Origin: DATLGD01 sp035540755
GTDB lineage: Bacteria; Actinomycetota; Actinomycetes; Mycobacteriales; SCTD01
DNA length: 11,572 bases
Assembly: GCA_035540755.1 (NCBI GenBank)
Contig: DATLGD010000185.1
Span: forward strand, 1 to 11,572
Reading direction: 5' to 3'
Under the pieces are notes generated by a model that had not been told where the DNA came from, searched no databases, and saw only the letters and a list, made by a program, of their open reading frames with translations. A program made the position numbers and the translations under genes. Positions 8,110 to 11,572 of this stretch are shown in pieces. Every line of letters starts with the position of its first letter. The stretch's first letter is position 1.

Positions 8110-9105
8110 GTGCGCGGACGCGTCGTCACCGCAGTGGGCCTGCTGGGACTGCTCACCCTGGTCGGGGACGCCGGTGCCGTCCTGCACCTGCGCGCCGAGG
8201 AGCGGGCGGAGCGCAGGGCCGCGGCCGAGGAGGCGGAGGCCGCCTACCGGGCGGGCGTCACGTCGGTCGCGGCCCGGGTGAGCGCGGCCCGGACGCCGGT
8301 GCTCCAGGCGGCCGACACCTACTACGGCGACGCCGACGGAGGGGTCCTCTACGACGTGACGGTGCACGGCGCCGTCGCCGGCGACCTCCGGGCGGCCGGC
8401 GAGGCGCTGGCCGCCCTGCCCCCGCCCGCCGCGATGGTCGGCACGCACGACGCGCTGCTCGGCTCGCTCGAGCAGATGCGGACGGTCGCCGAGCAGACCG
8501 CAGCTCCTGTCGACGAGGACATCGCGACGGAGCTGGAGGCGTTCCGGGCCGCCGCCCTCGCCTTCGACGGCGCCGTGCGCGACGGCCTGGGGTTCGAGGT
8601 GCCACTGGTGCCGGCCGCCGAGCTGCCCGCCGAGCTCGTCACCCGCGGCGCCGTTCTGTACGTCTGGGGCAGCGCCTGCGGTCGCGCTCTGGACGCGCTC
8701 GACGACGACCCCGAGCTCGAGATCGAGAGCGACGCCGACCTCGTGCGGCTCGCCGGCCTGTACGAGGACCAGGCCGACCACCTCCAGTGGGCGATCGAGG
8801 CCCTGCTGGCGCAGGCGCTGCCGGAGGCGGACCGGACCGTCCTCGAGCGGGACGTCCACTCCCCGCTGCGGGGCGCCCAGCCCGGTGCCGACCACCTGCG
8901 GGCGGCCGCGGCCGCGCTGCGCGAGCGCGACGTCGACCGGTTCCTGGCGGCGCTCACGGACGTCGACCGGGTCCTCGGCAGCCTCGAGAAGGCCTCACAG
9001 GGGCTGCAGGCCTACGGCTCGGAGGTGTGCTCGGTGTACTTCGACGCCGGCTTGTTGCTCGGCGACGACACCGGCCAGGCGCAGGAGGACCTCGCCGAGA
9101 CGTGA
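8110..9105 (+). CDS. Unrecognised protein with N-terminal membrane anchor or signal peptide
   Basis: The family of this 331-residue protein was not recognised. It begins with two arginines and a hydrophobic stretch (about 5-25), either a single membrane anchor or a signal peptide with a possible cleavage after AGA (23). A highly charged Ala/Glu/Arg helix with coiled-coil character follows (27-48). The remainder is Ala/Asp/Glu/Leu-rich, acidic and probably helical, so most of the chain should lie outside the cytoplasm. Only two cysteines are present (190 in WGSACGRALDAL and 307 in YGSEVCSVYF), and they could pair. The start is GTG 8110, chosen for the AGAGGGGG ribosome binding site five bases upstream; an upstream in-frame start at 8032 lacks this and would bury the signal. 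It lies 108 bases after the ssgA-like gene with no visible promoter between, so the two may be co-transcribed. Base composition matches its neighbours. Confidence 0.8.
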   Translation: MRGRVVTAVGLLGLLTLVGDAGAVLHLRAEERAERRAAAEEAEAAYRAGVTSVAARVSAARTPVLQAADTYYGDADGGVLYDVTVHGAVAGDLRAAGEALAALPPPAAMVGTHDALLGSLEQMRTVAEQTAAPVDEDIATELEAFRAAALAFDGAVRDGLGFEVPLVPAAELPAELVTRGAVLYVWGSACGRALDALDDDPELEIESDADLVRLAGLYEDQADHLQWAIEALLAQALPEADRTVLERDVHSPLRGAQPGADHLRAAAAALRERDVDRFLAALTDVDRVLGSLEKASQGLQAYGSEVCSVYFDAGLLLGDDTGQAQEDLAET

Positions 9106-9110
9106 GCGGC

Positions 9111-10565
9111 TCAGCGACCGCCACGGGTGCGGCGGCGGAGCGCGGCCGCACCCACCAGGGCCGCGGCCGCCGGCACCGCGAGCGGCCACCCGGTGGCGGG
9201 CAGCGACCGGCCGGTCGTGCCCGGCGCCGCTCCGGCGAACGCCGTCGGGGCCGCGCTCGGGGCGGGCTCCTTGTCGAGCAGACCCGCCTGGACGACCCCG
9301 AGGCGCATTCGCTGCGGGTGGTTCCCGACCGGGATGCGGGCGATCTCCTCGCCGGTGGCGTACTCGACCACGACGACCTCGTCGGCGCCGCTGGCCGAGA
9401 TGAAGCAGCGCTTCCCGTCGCCGCTGTTGGTCGACCAGTACGGCTTGACGATGTCGTTCACGAGGACGAGCTCGTCCGGCTCGTCGACGGGGACGACGGC
9501 GGCGTAGTCGCTCATCGTCCCGGCCACGCACAGCCGCCCGCCGTCCGGGCTGATCGCCAGCCCGTGGTGGGCCGAGTCGAGCAGGTACTGCTCCCGCGTC
9601 GTCGTGGCCGGCAGCAGGTCCGGCAGGTTCACGACCCGGGTGATGAGGTCCTGCTCGACGTCGTAGACGACGTAGCCGTGGAAGAACGACAGCTGCAGGT
9701 ACAGGGTGGTCTCGTCAGGGCTGACGGCCATCGGCCGGATCGCCGGGCTGTCGGGGTAGCGCTCCTCGGCGCCGTCGACCACGACGGTGTCGTCCTTGCC
9801 CTCCTCGGCTCTCAGGTTCTCCCCGAGGTCGCGGCGGTCGACGCTCCAGTCGGACGTGTCGACGACCTGCAGGAACCGCTCCCCCTTCGTGGTGTCGAAG
9901 GCGGGGCGGTCAAGCGGCGTGTAGACCAGGCCGATGCTGGCGTGGAAGACCCGGGAGCCGTCCCGGCTGAAGTTGCTCTCGTGCGGCGAGTCGCCGGAGG
10001 CGAACTCGGCGACCTTCTGCCCGGTGCGCGGGTCGAGGACGTGCACGACGTTCGCCGTGGAGTCCGAGACGAGCAGGCGGCTGCCGTCCGGGGAGATGCC
10101 CATGTGGTCCGAGCGCTGACCGTCCATCGGGAAGCGCCAGACGACCCGGCCCGAGGCGAGGTCGATGCCCACGACGTCGGCCAGGCTCGGGCGCGACACG
10201 TACACCGTCGTCCCGTCGAGCGAGGTGAACATGTCGTCGGCGTACTGGTCGTTGCCCTCGCCGATGAACTGCCGGATGGCCAGGAAGAAGGCCAGCCGCT
10301 CCGGGTCGCTGCGGATCTCGGCCATCCGCTCGTCGATGTCCGGGATCACGTCCAGCCGCTTCACCACCGTGAGGCTGTCCTGGTCGACGAGGTCGGCGGT
10401 GCCGTCCCAGTTGTTGGCGACGAACAGCACCTGGTCCAGGCCTGGGCCGGCGGCAGGGCCCTCCGCGCCGGAGGCCGGGACGGCGCCGGCGGCCAGCACG
10501 GCAGCCAGGGCGCCGGTCAGCAGCAGGACTGCCGTCCGCCCCCGTCTGGTGGTGCTTGCGCGCAT
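9111..10565 (-). CDS. Secreted YVTN/WD-like beta-propeller protein with LPXTG wall anchor
   Basis: The 484-residue product has a signal peptide (basic MRASTTRRGR, then a hydrophobic core at about 11-30, cleavage near ASGA). A repeated beta-propeller follows, with blade-end motifs SPDGSRLLVSD (158-168), SRDGSRVFHAS (200-210), SPDETTLYLQL (282-292), SPDGGRLCVAG (339-349) and GDGKRCFISAS (382-392), and the closing IPVGNHPQRMRLG (411-423) typical of YVTN propellers. After a Pro/Ala/Thr linker comes LPATG (455-459), a hydrophobic segment and the basic tail RRRTRGGR, which is a sortase sorting signal. It is therefore probably attached to the cell wall. The substrate or partner is unknown; lactonase-like or scaffold roles are possible, and no catalytic set is identified. 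The start is ATG 10565 with GAGGAG six bases upstream. It lies 59 bases after uvrA and probably has its own promoter. Confidence 0.88.
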   Translation of the reverse strand: MRASTTRRGRTAVLLLTGALAAVLAAGAVPASGAEGPAAGPGLDQVLFVANNWDGTADLVDQDSLTVVKRLDVIPDIDERMAEIRSDPERLAFFLAIRQFIGEGNDQYADDMFTSLDGTTVYVSRPSLADVVGIDLASGRVVWRFPMDGQRSDHMGISPDGSRLLVSDSTANVVHVLDPRTGQKVAEFASGDSPHESNFSRDGSRVFHASIGLVYTPLDRPAFDTTKGERFLQVVDTSDWSVDRRDLGENLRAEEGKDDTVVVDGAEERYPDSPAIRPMAVSPDETTLYLQLSFFHGYVVYDVEQDLITRVVNLPDLLPATTTREQYLLDSAHHGLAISPDGGRLCVAGTMSDYAAVVPVDEPDELVLVNDIVKPYWSTNSGDGKRCFISASGADEVVVVEYATGEEIARIPVGNHPQRMRLGVVQAGLLDKEPAPSAAPTAFAGAAPGTTGRSLPATGWPLAVPAAAALVGAAALRRRTRGGR

Positions 10566-10571
10566 CCGGGA

Positions 10572-10577
10572 CTCCTC
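10572..10577 (-). promoter_or_regulatory. Ribosome binding site of the beta-propeller gene
   Basis: GAGGAG on the minus strand ends six bases before the ATG at 10565. This supports that start, the only ATG start among the genes that begin in this window. Confidence 0.75.
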
Positions 10578-10606
10578 GGCGTGGTTCGGGCGGGCGCTCG
10601 CGCCGG

Positions 10607-10612
10607 AACCTA
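10607..10612 (-). promoter_or_regulatory. Possible -10 box of the beta-propeller gene
   Basis: TAGGTT on the minus strand fits TANNNT and would start a transcript about 35 bases before the ATG, separate from uvrA. No clear -35 element was found at 16-18 bases upstream; that position overlaps the uvrA 3' end. Confidence 0.35.
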
Positions 10613-10624
10613 CGCCTCGGAGCG

Positions 10625-11572
<948 letters not shown>

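Noticed and set aside
10593..10604. GGCGCTCGCGCC palindrome between uvrA and the propeller gene as a uvrA terminator
   Set aside because: The stem is only 4-5 bases with a tiny loop and no T-run; chance palindromes of this size are common in such GC-rich DNA.

Overview
The window is very GC-rich, gene-dense chromosomal DNA of a high-GC Gram-positive bacterium (Actinomycetota). The evidence is the order uvrC-rapZ-yvcK-whiA-(extra gene)-gap-pgk, which is an actinobacterial arrangement, plus an SsgA-family protein, strong GTG start usage and long non-coding shadow frames. SsgA-like proteins are known mainly from morphologically complex actinobacteria. A Geodermatophilaceae- or Frankia-like host would fit, but that placement is inference. 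No tRNA, rRNA, insertion sequence, CRISPR array or phage gene was seen. The longest stretch without a gene is 108 bases (8002-8109).

Minus-strand block, 7504 down to 1: uvrC (excision nuclease) starts on what looks like a leaderless promoter. It runs by 4-base GTGA overlaps into rapZ and then yvcK, followed by whiA (37-base gap). Next come an uncharacterised protein resembling a degraded Gfo/Idh/MocA oxidoreductase (44-base gap), gap (88-base gap, with its own strong ribosome binding site and a 5' hairpin) and pgk (3-base gap). pgk is cut by the left window edge. The block joins DNA repair, control of amino-sugar and cell-wall precursor supply (RapZ, YvcK), a developmental regulator (WhiA) and lower glycolysis (GapA, Pgk).

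Plus-strand pair, 7570-9105: diverging from uvrC is an SsgA-family sporulation/cell-division protein, then an unrecognised protein with an N-terminal membrane anchor or signal peptide and a mostly helical outer part. Their pairing is the most interesting candidate here for something undescribed.

Right-hand minus-strand block, 11572 down to 9111: the C-terminal third of uvrA (its 5' part lies outside the window) with a basic tail, then a secreted YVTN/WD-like beta-propeller protein ending in an LPXTG-type wall-sorting signal. This gene converges on the membrane-anchored gene with only 5 bases between the stop codons.

Nine of the ten gene starts inside the window are GTG. TAGGNT hexamers, candidate -10 boxes, sit upstream of uvrC, the beta-propeller gene and gap.
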